This document shows, one piece after another, positions 1-11,780 of a stretch of 64,000 nucleotides of DNA. The translations under genes and the position numbers were made by a program. The DNA comes from Reticulascus tulasneorum (taxonomy: Eukaryota; Ascomycota; Sordariomycetes; Glomerellales; Reticulascaceae), in the NCBI GenBank assembly GCA_001557505.1, contig LSAX01000005.1, forward strand, positions 1,426,001 to 1,490,000. The letters run 5' to 3'. The notes beneath the pieces were generated by a model. It worked only from the letters and a program-made list of their open reading frames with translations. It had not been told where the DNA came from and made no database searches. Within the stretch, counting starts at the first letter, position 1. The number at the start of each line of letters is the position of its first letter.

Positions 1-1890
1 TTTAGGCTCATAGCCAGTAATCCAATCGAACATCTCTACTGGTGGAATGATGTCTGGAAGCTTGAAATGCAGCAGGCTGAGATGAACCGCAGCTGAGTCC
101 ACCGTCTGGTATCGCTGTTCTGTGTAGCAACTCGAGCATTCTTCAAGGAGGCAGGAAGACACGAGAAGTGGCCGCTCGGGCTGGCGGCAGACCCATTCGC
201 AGCCAGATAGGGCGTGCCGAAGATCCTGTTGTGGGAAATATTCTTCTGTTCGGCTAGTATGTGTCGGCGTGGCGACTTGCTCCTTCTCTGCTAATGAGCA
301 CAACGGGACGGTGCTGGTATCGTGAATATGCAGACGTAGGAAGGCCTGGGCGAGATATGGTGGACTTCTCGCGCGTACCGACGTACATCCAATATAATTG
401 GGCTGTTCTCAAGACCAGTTGTTGATGGCTCGGCAAAGTTGTATAAAGATGTGCAGGATTTACTACCTTCGGAGTGCTGATTTAGCAGCGAAAGTTGTGA
501 TCCTTGGTCGCTGACTGAAATTCTCGAACCAGCTCGCCGTAGCCTTCGTCTTCTTCCCTCGCCATGACCATGCGTAGTATCTTGCCTATCAACTAGTGGC
601 GGAGACGGTGGTGGGGCTGATCTCGTCGCGGTCGGATCCGAGAAGGTTCGCCGATCTCCAGGCAATCTTTGGCGGTAAGTATGGAATGTAGGCTCAACTG
701 AACTCGGTGTGTGGGATGGCGACAATCTCGCTTCAGTGACTTCAGGTCTAGATTTGCGTAGCTCGTTTGATGAAGAGTGTGTATGTTGTCGATCATATGC
801 CACTGGGCGGTCTGTCAGAACCGCAATTGCATCTTTATGTGAAGCTCGTTTAGAGATTTTAGCGGGCTCTACACCCACCTCGTTGTTGTGGCTGATGGAG
901 ATACTGTTGCTGAGCTCCCCCTCGGCCAGTGTCCGATCAGTTTCGAGTACCGGCCCAGCGCTTCGCCCATCCCATTCGGGACGCAGTGTGGGTATCAAAT
1001 GTGGTGTTGGAAGAGGTTCGAAAGTTAAGTCAATAAGGCCTTCAACCTGCTCTTCGACTCGCTCTTCGACTTCTTCAGACGTGCTAGACAAGGAACGGGC
1101 GCAAAATTTCCTCTCAGAGCTCGAGGGAGTTTCATGGGCATTTCTCATCGCGGGCTTCCCCCGACGGCTAGCAAATTGTAACCTCACAAGCGCTCGCTTA
1201 TAGGTTCTGGTATTGATGATTTCGTGGTCGAAGTCGAACTCTGTATTGCTCAGCATGGATTCCTTGTCCCCGAGTATGCAGTCGACGGACTCCTGGTCCA
1301 ACGAATCAAGAATGGACTGTTGGAAGCTCGGATACGTATGTATGAGCGCGAAGAGGTCTTGTTTCGCATCCTCGAGAGTCGGCCGGTTCTGACTAAGTAA
1401 AGACTTGATGTCTTGTATTGAGCGTCTTGCGTTTTGTTAACAGCACTGTAAAGCGAATTGGGAAGCGGCATGCTTACAAATTCAGCGCCTGTACCAGGAG
1501 CGAGAGGCTCGCCTTCTTCCGATCCAACCGGCCAAGGAGGCGTGCCATATCGTCCTCTTTCCACAGAACCAAAGCTCTAACCTTCCAGTCGTCGCGGTGG
1601 AATAGTTCCTGATACTCCTTACTGATACACATGAGTGTCGCATGGCATCCATTCACGGCAACGTTAAACACGTCGTCAAGCTCAAAACGCCGGACTGAGC
1701 TTGGATTTTGCCGCAAGGTATGCTCGACCTCTCGCAGAGCTGCCTGCACACTCTGAATCTCGTCGGCAACGTCGGAAATGGAGTGTATCGCATAGCGTAG
1801 CTGGCCAACTCCGTCTCTGGCCTTGATGGCAGCCTTAAAGATGAGCCCAGCCAACGTAATTGCGGCGGTGGTAATGCTAAGGGGATCCAT
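1..1890 (-). CDS. Fungal STAND/Helo-like N-terminal domain protein, partial (runs off left edge)
   Basis: The protein opens with a fungal N-terminal domain of the type found on STAND/NACHT incompatibility-related proteins: the first residues MDPLSITTAAITLAGL are a family hallmark, followed by a helical region to about residue 137. I place introns at 1393-1477 and 346-386; with them the frame is open from the ATG at 1890 to base 1 (588 codons). The second intron is only 41 bp, so its borders are less sure. After the helical domain comes a Ser/Pro/Arg-rich, probably disordered stretch (about residues 190-470), then a more ordered part entering the window edge. No NACHT, ankyrin or WD region is visible because the 3' end lies outside. 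An in-frame GTG upstream is not needed as start. Function is unknown; a role in non-self recognition is inferred only from the domain. Confidence 0.65.
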
Positions 1891-3097
1891 CGCTGGATAT
1901 GAGCGCAGTTGATGGTAATCCACACCAGTCGGTTATGTTGTAGAGGTGAAAAGTGGCGAAGAACGACGAGGCTGCGGTTTATGTCCATTGCCTACCACAC
2001 CCGGACTATCTGACCTTTTGGGCTTAACCCATACTCCCGAAAACATCAATTCTGGAATGGTCTGAGGCCAGATTCGAGGCCAAGTTTTGCGCTCCTCACG
2101 TGTTCCCATGGTTTGCTCCAATACTGCTTGGGAGCTCTGGCTGCAATCCAACGTTCAATGACAATAAAAATTGCTCAACGCTGTAACCTGCTCCGCCACT
2201 GTCAGCCAGTGCCACAAGTTATTCTATATGCGGCTGCGCACGATTTGTAGTGGATTTAAACGTGTTGACCGAGTCGATTGGGCAGGCTGCGTACAGGCTA
2301 CTCGCGTTTATTCTTCGAAATCGAGGACACGGTGCCCATGGTCCTAAAGTAGGTGTTCACACCACCATTATCATTAGTAGGCAATGGGAAGCGGTAAGTA
2401 TGTGAGTTTTACGGACGTAGCAAGAGAAGCATTGTGCACTGCCTCGTTCCCCATCTTGGCAAGGTACTCAACAATTACTCACCAGCGCTAAGCTACTCCG
2501 TAACCACCCCTCGGTTCATAAGATCTAATCAGCATGGCGCTAACTCAGCCTTCTCCTTTCAATGCATCCGCATACATAGTATTTTCGATGTCTCTCGGCG
2601 AAACCGATTTTGCACCTGTCTCGCCGCGGAGAATCATCCTTGACACAGTGATTTTGGAGCCACGCCAGACAAGTTTCTCAGACAGGTATTATACGTAGTT
2701 CCTTCAAACTAAGTAAGTAAAAAGAAGAAAATCCCGGGACCATCCAGGAAGGGAGCCAACGATCTCTGTTATCTGAGATATGATTATGCCACTTCTCCAA
2801 CATACACGTGAGTGCAATCTCGGATGCATACGCTGAGCATGGCCTGCCAGTACGGCGCTCGTTTGTTGTAAATTTCCGCAACGCCATCTGCTCCTCCGCT
2901 CAGGTACTTCAGGTCGCCCTTGAGGTATTAGATAAAGGCTCTTCTACCCGTCATAATCACGGTCGCGGACTTCAGCGACTACCCAAACAGCGCGGCGATA
3001 CTAGCATTCCTGTTTGGTCCAAAGTAACTAACATCCCTATAAGTGTCAAGCAGACTTCTCAGCTTCACTCAGTGTGACTCTTAGAGAGAAGACGCAT
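1891..3097. other. Intergenic stretch, no supported gene
   Basis: About 1.2 kb between the start of the STAND-like gene and the RNase H relic. Only short open frames with no recognisable motif occur. It should hold the promoter of the STAND-like gene. I see no clear repeat or RNA gene. Confidence 0.5.
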
Positions 3098-3955
3098 CTA
3101 GAAGACTTGGAAGAGCCACCTGGCTTGGCGGGGAAAGCTGCGTATCATGCTTTTACTGTACAGTGCACCCAGCCGTATTCCTTGCTGTGCGTTGCTTCTT
3201 GTTATTGATAGACATGTCTCTCCATGTTCCCGGGTGACCGCAGATTCAATCAATCGCAGCTCTTCGTCTAAATTTACCCCAAGGTCGAGGCTCATCGCTG
3301 CTCGCCGAGCTGCAGCATCAGCCCGTACATTGCCCTCGACGCGTGAGTGGCACGGGACCCAATGCAGCTCCACGTCCACACCCTGGCCGCGAAGGTACTG
3401 AGATCTCGTGATGAGCTTGCGGACAATAGGGTTGCCTCACATTCGCTGCTCGGTAGAAGCGACCTTACGAAGCTTCTGAATCCGCTGCAAGGCGTTCTGG
3501 CAGTCCGTAAAGATTGTAACCTTCGGCCTTGCAACAGCGGCGCCTGAAGCCTTTCCCTTGCCCGGATCGCACTCTCTGCTTTTCACTCGTGCCAGAACGG
3601 CGCCATCTGCAAATAAGACTTGGTGTTGATGGTTGGGATCGGAGTTGCAGCTCTTCGTGGCGGTGAGAATGGCGTCTTCTCTGGGCTGGACGATGATGTC
3701 GCCGTGAAACTGGAACTGCGTGGTAGCACTTAAAAGAGCCATTTCTCTGCGAAAATTGGCTTTTTTGTTGGCTTTCTTGATAACTGCCATATGACATGCA
3801 GTCTCTCGCGCGATAATTCTCTCGCTCCTCTTCATCTTGCGGGCCTTGACTCGTTCCGGCATTCTCTTTGTTAGTGTTGGCGTCTTATACGGTGACTGGC
3901 ACTTGATTGTCTTTATATGCATGTCGTTCTGGATTCGAATCTTTGAAGTGGTCAA
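3098..3955 (-). pseudogene. RNase H domain relic, probably from a non-LTR retrotransposon
   Basis: Two open segments on the minus strand, 3955-3437 and 3379-3098, are in one frame and separated by a single TGA at 3437-3439; the frame is open on both sides of it. Together they carry RNase H signatures: a first Asp in FADGAV, a second in TIFTDCQNAL, and the C-terminal HWVPCHSRVEGNVRADAAA block typical of LINE-encoded RNase H. The stop would revert to CGA with one C-to-T change at a CpG, a pattern repeat-induced point mutation can leave. The stretch between the first and second Asp is too short to hold the usual helix with the catalytic Glu, so the domain looks defective. No reverse transcriptase or endonuclease is seen beside it. 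It could instead be one of the stand-alone RNase H-like genes common in fungi. Confidence 0.6.
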
Positions 3956-4323
3956 GGAGATGGCTTTGGCTTGCGGCCATTCTCGAGCTCACAACTGTCT
4001 CTTTGTTACACCCGACTGGACAGACCTTTCTCCGACAGCCCAACGTGTTGCTACACAACGACACGCGCGATCCATCCAAACTTAGCAGTCTGACGGACTA
4101 TACAGAAATCACTTAAGAGATGATGCTTCCGGATCCGCTGAGGTTGAATGTTATAAATACGCGATCAGTATCGCTATCCACTCAAAATAGTGCTCAAGAA
4201 TGATAACCCGAATAAACGCCTTTCCATCACCCCCTAACTCCGTCGTAGTGAACGAGCGTTGACGATTATTGTGTCTGTCTAATTTACTTTGCCCTGAAAA
4301 CAACTCCGGCCTTCCTAAACCTA
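3956..4323. other. Intergenic, no supported gene
   Basis: Short gap between the RNase H relic and the 3' end of the BRCT gene. Only short chance frames; it should contain the 3' UTR of the BRCT gene. Confidence 0.4.
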
Positions 4324-7300
4324 TCAATTCCATGCTTTCGCCAGCGGACTCCCAACCTTTGGAGCAAACTGCAGGCTCTTCCGGCGAGCTGCCATGAGTC
4401 TCATCAACACTCCCTCGTCCTTATCCTTGCCCAGAATACCTTCGCCGAGCTCGCTGTAGGCGTTTGGCTTTGGCGGGCACGTCCTCATCAACAACGCATC
4501 CTTCGTTGGGGAATCATCGTAGCTGCTCATCCCAGAGGGCGTCTCGGGAGTAAGGTTGGCCGCATATCTGGCGAGTGCCTCCGGGGCTGGTGTCGCTGGG
4601 ACCGGCGTCAATAGTGACTGCCAGTCTTGTTCCTCGTCCTCGGCGACGTCTGACGGAGTGCGGATCCATACGGTACTATCCCGACGATTCATCGGTGTGT
4701 TTGGTGCCGTCTGTATGTCGCGGCTGCCCTTGACTGGGCTGGGCACGAGTAGACCGTTGAGATTGGCCAGCGCCCTAGGCTCCATGCTCTTCCTGCGCCG
4801 GTGACCTCCGCGAGGCACCAACGAGGTATCGATATAGTACGGCGCCTCATCGAGCCACTCATTCTCTCGCTCGCAACTGACGATACATTAGTAACAATCG
4901 GGCACAGGTTCACAGATATCACTTACTCAAGGACCCAGCTGACTCCGACGCACTGCACAACGCCGCCACTCTCCCGGACCTTCTCCATAGTCCGCTTACC
5001 GCCGTCCTTGTAGACAACATGGGTGATGCCAATCTTGGAAGAATCCGAGCTGGTCGGGCTCGTGGGATTCCAAGACCAGTTCTTCACGCACCGGGCTCCC
5101 ATCTGGTTGAGCAACTCGACGAAAATGCCACTTGCATCGGCGCCCTCGCTCGTGTGCACATCAACGAAAACGATGGCTCCGCGGAGGAGAGCAGGATTGA
5201 GATCTCGTCTCGGGGTCCGAGCTGGTGTACCCGCCGTGGACCAGACCTCGGACTTTGCCGGGGTCACTGGAGCAGACTGAGCAGGCTCCTCGACCTCAAA
5301 GGCAGGCCTGTTGTTCTTCATGGGAGAGTAGGAAATAACAGTCGCACTTCTAGTAAGACCGCTTGGCCGACTGACCGGAAGCCGAGAAATACTGGCAGAT
5401 CGCTTCTTCTTTGGCCGAGGGGTCGAATCATCGGCTGCCTTGAGCGGCACCTTGGAGACAGTGTGAAACTCCCGAGTCAGAACTCGCGCGGGCGTCGTCG
5501 GTGGTACGGGGAGGTAACTGCTCTTGTGCGACTCCAAGATTGCTGGGTCGATCGGAATCTCGTTCTCATCTCCATACTCTTGGCTGGCCTCGGAAAGAGA
5601 ATCTTCCAGGTCGTAAGTGGTGTGAACAATCTCGTCCAACTGTTCAGGCTCAAGAAGCGACATCTCATTTGCTTCGGCAGCCAACTCCATGTCCTCTTCG
5701 GTGACAAGGAGATCCTCGTCAAAGTCGGGTTCCTCGATCTGTGCAGTGATATCCGCCTCGATCGCTGCCTCGATCTCGTTCTGAGCTTGTACATCACCTC
5801 GTACCGACATCTCATCGTCAAAGAAGGTGCTTCTCATCGGGGAGTCGTCGGTTTGGGAGTTTGCTGGCGAACCAAATGGTTTGATCGTGGGTTCATCGTC
5901 AACGAGTTGTCTAGGTGCCTTGACAGGACTGGCGGCGGACCATGCGCCGAATTGCTGAGCGAGTGGAGTGAAGCCAATCTTTCGTGTGCTCGCTTTAGCC
6001 AAGCTACGGCGTCCCGAGGCCGCTGGTGTAGGAGTTGCCGGGACTGCACAGAATGCCGAGGTATGGTGCTGCTGTCCTCTTCGAGCGCTCTGTGCCAATT
6101 CGTCCTCGGAGTCTGACTCCAGTTCTTCATAAGGGTCCATGTCCTTCTGTCTCAGGCCGAAGATGCCCATGGCTTGTTTTGGAGGTGATTGTGGAGGTGT
6201 CGTGGTCTTAGTAGGACTAGAAGCCTCCTGCACAGTGCTCTCGAACTCGGGCTCGTCCACAATCATGGGCTCTCCGACGTCTTCAGTCACTTCTTCAATA
6301 GGTCCAGCCTCTTCTACAGGCGCTTTTGGAGAATCTTGCACGAGACTAACCTCGTCTTCTGAAGCCTCGTCGAGGACGAGCATGTTCGCCTTGAGGGCGG
6401 GATCAGCATGGCGGGGGAGCACCGCAGATAATCTACCTGGGAAGTGAAGTCTCGGGGGCTCCTGCAGCATGATGTCGTTTGAGATCTGGTCGAACTCGTC
6501 ATTTTCTCGCTCCTCCGACATCAGCCTCTCAGAAGTTCGCTGCATGGGAGGCAGTGCTGTCGGCGTCGAGAGCAGCAGAGGCTTGGTTGCAGGAGATTGC
6601 ATCATCTCAGTAGGCTCTTGACGCTTAGGCATCGACAATCCCTTAATGGGCGAGACTGGCCGTTTGGCGGGTGATTGGAGGAACGACGTCTTGAAAGGGG
6701 ACTGGCTCTGTTCAGATCGGTTGGAGGAAGAGAAACCAAACCCCTTGATGGCAGACTGGGATCGCTTGGCTGGCGACTGAAGGAGGGAAGATTTGAAAGA
6801 AGATGTGCTTCCCTCCCCGTTGGCTTTCATGGCTGATGCGGGCTTCAATGCAGACAGACCATCCACTCGTCGTGCGGGCGACTTCATGGCGTCCTTGTAT
6901 GGGGACGATGGAGGTCGTCGGGCGGGACTGCCCAGCACTTGTGTGGCGCCGATCTCTGGTGGATCGATGGCCACGTTGTGAACAGCAAGGTCGGCCTCGG
7001 CTTCCTTCTGCTCGAAGATGGGTTTCCTGATTGAGCCAAGAATGCTAGCAGGGAGCTTCATGGGGCTCTTCATCATGGGCTTGAGTGGCGTCTTCTCGGT
7101 GCTGGCCAATTCGTCCTCGGAACATTCTCTCGACACGGGCATTTGCGTCACCTTCTTAGGGCTCAATGGTGTCTTTGCTGCTTTCTCTGTAGCAGATGGA
7201 GCCGACTTGACAGCGGCTCGGGTTGCTCTCGTTGGGACGGCAGGCTTACGGACGGGTCTACCCCGGAGCCCCACTGTAGCGGGTGCCTTGTCCTTGGCCT

Positions 7301-7856
7301 TGGATGCACCATCGGGTGCGATGTTTTCTTTTTCTGGTTCCTCGAACGTTACCGACTTCTTGGTAGCGGGCTTCGAGGCTGTGAGTGTGGCGGCGCGGCC
7401 ACGAGTTGTTTTCTTTGCTGGCTCAGGTAGTGCATCTGCCTTTTCTTCTGGCTGGATCTTCCTGGGTCGGCCACGGGCTCTCACAGGCTCCTCCACCGGG
7501 GTCTCGGGAGCGGGCTTCTTGGCTCTGCCGCGAGTTGCTCGGGCCAGCCCGGCTGCTGAGTTGGATGCCTCTTCTGCAGGCTCCTCGACCGTCTTCTTTG
7601 GCCGTCCACGGGTGGGTCGTGTAGCTCGCATAGCTGGATCTGTTTGCTGCGGAGCTTCGTCGTGTTGCTCGTCGTCTTCGTTGTCGTCGAATTTGGCCTT
7701 TCTCTTGCTAGAAGCCGTGGCTCGAGTGCTGGAAGGAGCTGCCTTTGCCTTTGCGGCAGCAGTCACGATCTTTGTGGTTTTCGGGGCGGCGGGATCTCCT
7801 GCCTTCGCGGCAGCCCTGGCGCGGGTCATTCGTTTTGGGGGCGATTGCGGATCCAT
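4324..7856 (-). CDS. AT-hook and BRCT-domain nuclear protein, many CDK-type S/T-P-x-K/R sites
   Basis: Two exons, 7856-4927 and 4876-4324, joined across a 50-bp intron with GTAAGT donor and TACTAAT-type branch sequence, give 1160 residues. The N-terminal third is Ala/Lys/Pro-rich with AT-hook cores RGRPKK, RGRPRK and RGRPVRK, suggesting binding to AT-rich DNA. The middle has repeated SPAKR/SPARR/SPFK motifs and acidic patches. A BRCT domain lies near residues 880-990 (FVDVHTSEGA, GITHVVYKDGG, VGVSWVLD) and is completed by the second exon (ENEWLDEAPYYIDTS, RRRKSMEP). BRCT domains bind phosphopeptides or each other in DNA-damage and mitotic control. The single C-terminal BRCT plus mitotic-type phosphosites recalls microcephalin-like proteins, but I do not assign orthology. 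The start is the first ATG of the long frame. Confidence 0.85.
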
Positions 7857-9821
7857 CGTTGGGTTTCGTGCCTACAAGAGATGGATATCGGGTTAATGCA
7901 AAGATTCGGAAAGGGATTTGGGCGAAAGAAGTTCCAAAATAGGGTCGTGTTTACATGGTGCTGTGATGGTTGGGGGTGGATGCATGTTTGGAAGAGCTCC
8001 AGGGTTTGTTGATATGGAGCTTCGCGTGTTTTTTGCAGTTGCTGGGTCAACGAGTGCCGACCCGTCAACCCCACAAGACCAAGCTTGGACGCCCAATTAA
8101 GCTGACTGATTATTTAGTACTAGCTAGTACGTAGTCCGTAGTCAGCTTTAACCTACCCTCCTGGTCTAAAAGCTAGCCAATGCGCTTCTCTCTTGGCCAT
8201 CGTCATACAAAATGCATACATACGTAGCTGTTGGGCCACAGCTCTCGAGTACTCCGACGTTCTCCCGACCACCTTGATGCTACTGTACCTCTGCTACGAA
8301 GTACGAATACTCTCCACAATGCTGTGGAACAAAGTCTAATTATTTTGTCAGTCTGTCGGTGTTCTCTTGTCTCCCGAACCACCTAGCCGCACGATGACTG
8401 CGCCAGAGCCGGATCATCCCTGCCTACATCGGGTGGGCTGCGCGAAACCGCCTAACACAGCCTTTCTTTCGTCGGGGTGTTGTGGTCTGTCATCAGTGCA
8501 GCTTACGTCGATCTCTCAAGACACCTCTGAGGCTTCCTATTCGACAGTCACAGGGGATTCACTGATTGATCGGGCATTTGCTTCTGCCGTTAGTGACGTG
8601 GCCAAGCACTCGCTCAGCTTCGTTATGCCCCCCTCCCCTTCATCTCTTCTTCGGTTGCACCGAGTATGGTACAGCGTTTGGGCTGTTTTAACTTTAAGAA
8701 CCGTCACCTCCTTGTCGAACACGGGTGCTGGGGCAAGGCACCCCGATGCTAAATAGTGTAAGATCGCGGCTGATCGGCTCTGGGGCGAGGATACCACCCC
8801 TCGTCTCCTTCGGGCCATTGCTCGCATGCAGGCACGGCCACCAAGCGCCGCGACGCAAGCCCCCTCTTCCACAAATTGCCTAGACTACGAACGCGCTTCC
8901 AGAATTCGCCTAGGGTGCGAAAGCCCGCGGGAGTTACGGGCTTTTTGCTACAGAGCCAAGAAAAGCCAACCGTGCCTGACAGAGCGATGTGCGTGTGTGT
9001 GTCTGCGAAGTAACATCACTCATCAAGCATCGATCCCTGTCATCAATCCGCCGCGTATGTACATGTCCCCGGGTGGCAATTAACTTAAACCTACGCACAC
9101 AAAGTGAGCAAAGGGAGCCGTGGGAGCCTCGGAGCCTGACGGTTTAACTTCGCAGCAGTGTACCCTGCAGAGCAGCCGCTACATCCTTGTACATCTTTGT
9201 GAAACTCCATATTCTTGTTCTGTTTGTGAAACCCGCGGAGGCAATTGGGCAATCCATTCGACAATCGCTAAATTCCCGGTGCCTCCAAGACTTCCAAGAC
9301 TTGACAAGCCACCAATCTCGCGTCAGAGTCAATATCCCCCCTCCATGTCATTTGCCCAATCCGTCCTGCGCATGAATCCCATGGGGTCAAACATTCCTTG
9401 TACGTCCCAATTCCGCGTATTGAACTCGCAGGGAAATCTGTAGTGGTAAGGCGCATGCTGCTGATTCAATCCACACCTTTTTCCTTTCCCCTAGTTCTTG
9501 CTCCATAACCCTGTCCAAGCACCCGGGCGACCATCTAGTTCTTATTTAAAACTGGACTCCTTTGCCATCGCATCCCCGGCCGACGAGCCCGAGCTTCGAC
9601 GTTGTGTTCTCCTTTGCGTCATACCACGAATAAGGCGGGCCCGGGGAATCGCAACAGTCCGGCTATAATATTGGACGTCTCCCAAGTCGTCCATCGAGTT
9701 TCAGCTTTGAGGAATCTCATAGTTTTTTACATCTAGTATCTAGTGCTCTTTTTCTTCTTCTACTTCTTTCTTTTCCATCCCCTTTCCTTGTTGGACTTGG
9801 TTATCGCTACTCGGCTTGAAA
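7857..9821. promoter_or_regulatory. Divergent intergenic region between BRCT gene and phospholipase B gene
   Basis: About 2 kb separating two divergently transcribed genes, so it must hold both promoters. A TATA-like TATAATA sits near 9664, about 155 bp before the phospholipase ATG, and a pyrimidine-rich tract (about 9748-9790) directly precedes that start. No convincing gene: open frames here lack motifs and coding-like codon use. Confidence 0.45.
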
Positions 9822-11780
9822 ATGGGGAGGTTACTGTCGCCCCTGACCGCGATTCTCTCGCTCACAAGCCAAACATGGGCGCTGCCCCAGGACAGCATGG
9901 CGAGCCAGCGCTCCGTCGTCGTCAGTCTCGACGTCCGCGCCGCTCCCGACTCGCCCAGCGGCAACTACGCACCGGCCCAGGTGACCTGCCCGTCGGACCG
10001 GCCGGTGATCCGGCTCGCGTCCTCGCTTTCCGAGCAGGAGGCGTCGTGGCTCCCGCTGCGCCGCAACGTGACCATCCAGCCCATGATCGACTTTTTGACG
10101 CGCGCAAACATCGCCAACTTCGACGCGGCGGCCTACATCAACCAGGTGCGCGGGAACCCCTCTGAGCTGCCCAACATCGCCATTGCCGTCTCGGGCGGCG
10201 GCTACCGCGCCCTCATGAACGGGGCCGGCTTCGTCGCCGCTGCGGATGATCGCACGGCGGGCGCCACGGAGGCCGGGGGTATTGGCGGGCTGCTGCAGGC
10301 GTCCACCTACCTTGCCGGCCTGTCCGGCGGCGGCTGGCTCGTCGGCTCCATCTACAGCAACAACTTCTCGTCGGTGCAGACCCTCCAGGCCGGAAGCCCC
10401 GGCTCCGACGTCTGGGCGTTCCAGAACTCCATCTTCAGCGGCCCCGAGGAGGACGGCCTGTCCATCCTCAACACGGCCGACTACTGGACGACGGTCGCAA
10501 CCGAGGTGAACAAGAAGGACGAGGCCGGGTTCGACACCTCCATCACCGACTACTGGGGCCGTGCTCTGAGCTACCAGCTCATCAACGCCACGGACGGCGG
10601 GCCCTCGTATACCTTCTCCTCCATCGCCGAGGACGCCTCCTTCACGTCCGGCCAGTCCCCCTTCCCCATCCTCGTCTCCGACGGCCGCGCCCCCGGCGAG
10701 AAGCTCATCAGTCTCAACGCCACGGTGTACGAGTTCAACCCCTTCGAGACGGGCAGCTGGGACCCCACCACCTTCGGCTTCGCCCCGACCAAGTACCTCG
10801 CGTCCAACTTCTCCGCCGGCGTCGTGCCGCAGGACGGCGCGTGCGTCGAGGGCTTCGACCAGGCCGGCTTCGTCATGGGCACGTCCTCCTCGCTCTTCAA
10901 CCAGTTCCTCCTGCAGAACATCACCGCCATCACGGCCGAGCTGCCCTCCTTCCTCTCGGACCTCCTGAAGAGCGTCCTCACCACCCTCGACGAGGACAGC
11001 AACGACATCGCGCAGTACGCGCCCAACCCCTTCCGCGACTGGCGGCCCGACACCAACCCCAACGCCAACCAGTTCCAGCTTACCCTCGTCGACGGCGGCG
11101 AGGACCTGCAGAACATCCCCCTGCACCCTCTCATCCAGCCCATGCGCGCCGTCGACGTCATCTTCTCTGTCGACTCGTCCGCCGACACCACCTACAACTG
11201 GCCCAACGGCACCGCCCTCCGCGCCTCGTACGACCGCTCCGGCACCCCCATCGCCAACGGCACCGTCTTCCCCCCGGTCCCCGACGCGAACACCTTCATC
11301 AACCTCCGCCTCAACCAGCGCCCCACCTTCTTCGGCTGCGACCCCGCCAACTTCACCCTCTCCCCCGGCCAGGTCGTGCCGCCGCTGGTCGTCTACATCC
11401 CCAACGCGCCGTATACCACCGAATCCAACGTCTCCACGTTCACGCCCTCGTATGAGCTCAGCCAGCGCAACCTCATCATCCAGAACGGCTACAACGCCGC
11501 CTCCCAGGGCAACAGCACCGTCGACACCGAGTGGGCCGCCTGCGTCGCCTGCGCGGTCCTGTCGCGCAGCTTCGGCCGCACGGGGACTACCGTGCCCGAC
11601 GTGTGCACCGGCTGCTTCCAGCGGTACTGCTGGAACGGCACGCTGGATACCCGGGAAGTGGAGTCGTACGAGCCTCCGTTCATCATCGGTGAGATCAAGG
11701 CTGAATCGGGGGCTGCCAGGACGCAGGGTAGCCTTTTGGGGCTTGTCGTCGGCGCAGTGGCGGTCATGTTGCTTTGGTAG
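9822..11780 (+). CDS. Secreted lysophospholipase / phospholipase B, probably GPI-anchored
   Basis: An intronless 652-residue protein of the fungal phospholipase B family (cPLA2-like fold), which removes fatty acyl chains from phospholipids and lysophospholipids. An N-terminal signal peptide ([20 protein letters not shown]) is followed by the oxyanion/Arg motif [13 protein letters not shown] (Ser at 124), the nucleophile motif GLSGGGW (Ser168) and the catalytic Asp in [14 protein letters not shown] (Asp424). More than ten N-glycosylation sequons and a Cys-rich C-terminal part fit a secreted enzyme. The last 20 residues are hydrophobic after a small-residue stretch (ESGAARTQG), as for GPI attachment, so wall or plasma-membrane location is likely. 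I start at ATG 9822; the frame has only a TTG just upstream. Codons end in G or C almost throughout, far more than in neighbouring genes. Confidence 0.93.
   Translation: MGRLLSPLTAILSLTSQTWALPQDSMASQRSVVVSLDVRAAPDSPSGNYAPAQVTCPSDRPVIRLASSLSEQEASWLPLRRNVTIQPMIDFLTRANIANFDAAAYINQVRGNPSELPNIAIAVSGGGYRALMNGAGFVAAADDRTAGATEAGGIGGLLQASTYLAGLSGGGWLVGSIYSNNFSSVQTLQAGSPGSDVWAFQNSIFSGPEEDGLSILNTADYWTTVATEVNKKDEAGFDTSITDYWGRALSYQLINATDGGPSYTFSSIAEDASFTSGQSPFPILVSDGRAPGEKLISLNATVYEFNPFETGSWDPTTFGFAPTKYLASNFSAGVVPQDGACVEGFDQAGFVMGTSSSLFNQFLLQNITAITAELPSFLSDLLKSVLTTLDEDSNDIAQYAPNPFRDWRPDTNPNANQFQLTLVDGGEDLQNIPLHPLIQPMRAVDVIFSVDSSADTTYNWPNGTALRASYDRSGTPIANGTVFPPVPDANTFINLRLNQRPTFFGCDPANFTLSPGQVVPPLVVYIPNAPYTTESNVSTFTPSYELSQRNLIIQNGYNAASQGNSTVDTEWAACVACAVLSRSFGRTGTTVPDVCTGCFQRYCWNGTLDTREVESYEPPFIIGEIKAESGAARTQGSLLGLVVGAVAVMLLW

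Noticed and set aside
5019..6116. 365-codon plus-strand frame over the BRCT gene
   Set aside because: Antisense shadow; composition follows the complement of the BRCT protein.
7018..7896. 292-codon plus-strand frame opposite the AT-hook region
   Set aside because: Low-complexity Ala/Ser/Val shadow of the Lys/Ala/Pro-rich coding strand.
8367..8756. 129-codon plus-strand frame between BRCT and phospholipase genes
   Set aside because: No motif and no coding-like codon use; lies in a divergent promoter region.
9831..11126. 431-codon open frame on the minus strand inside the phospholipase gene
   Set aside because: It mirrors the high-GC3 coding strand, is Gly/Val/Glu-monotonous and has no domain; the plus-strand enzyme is certain.
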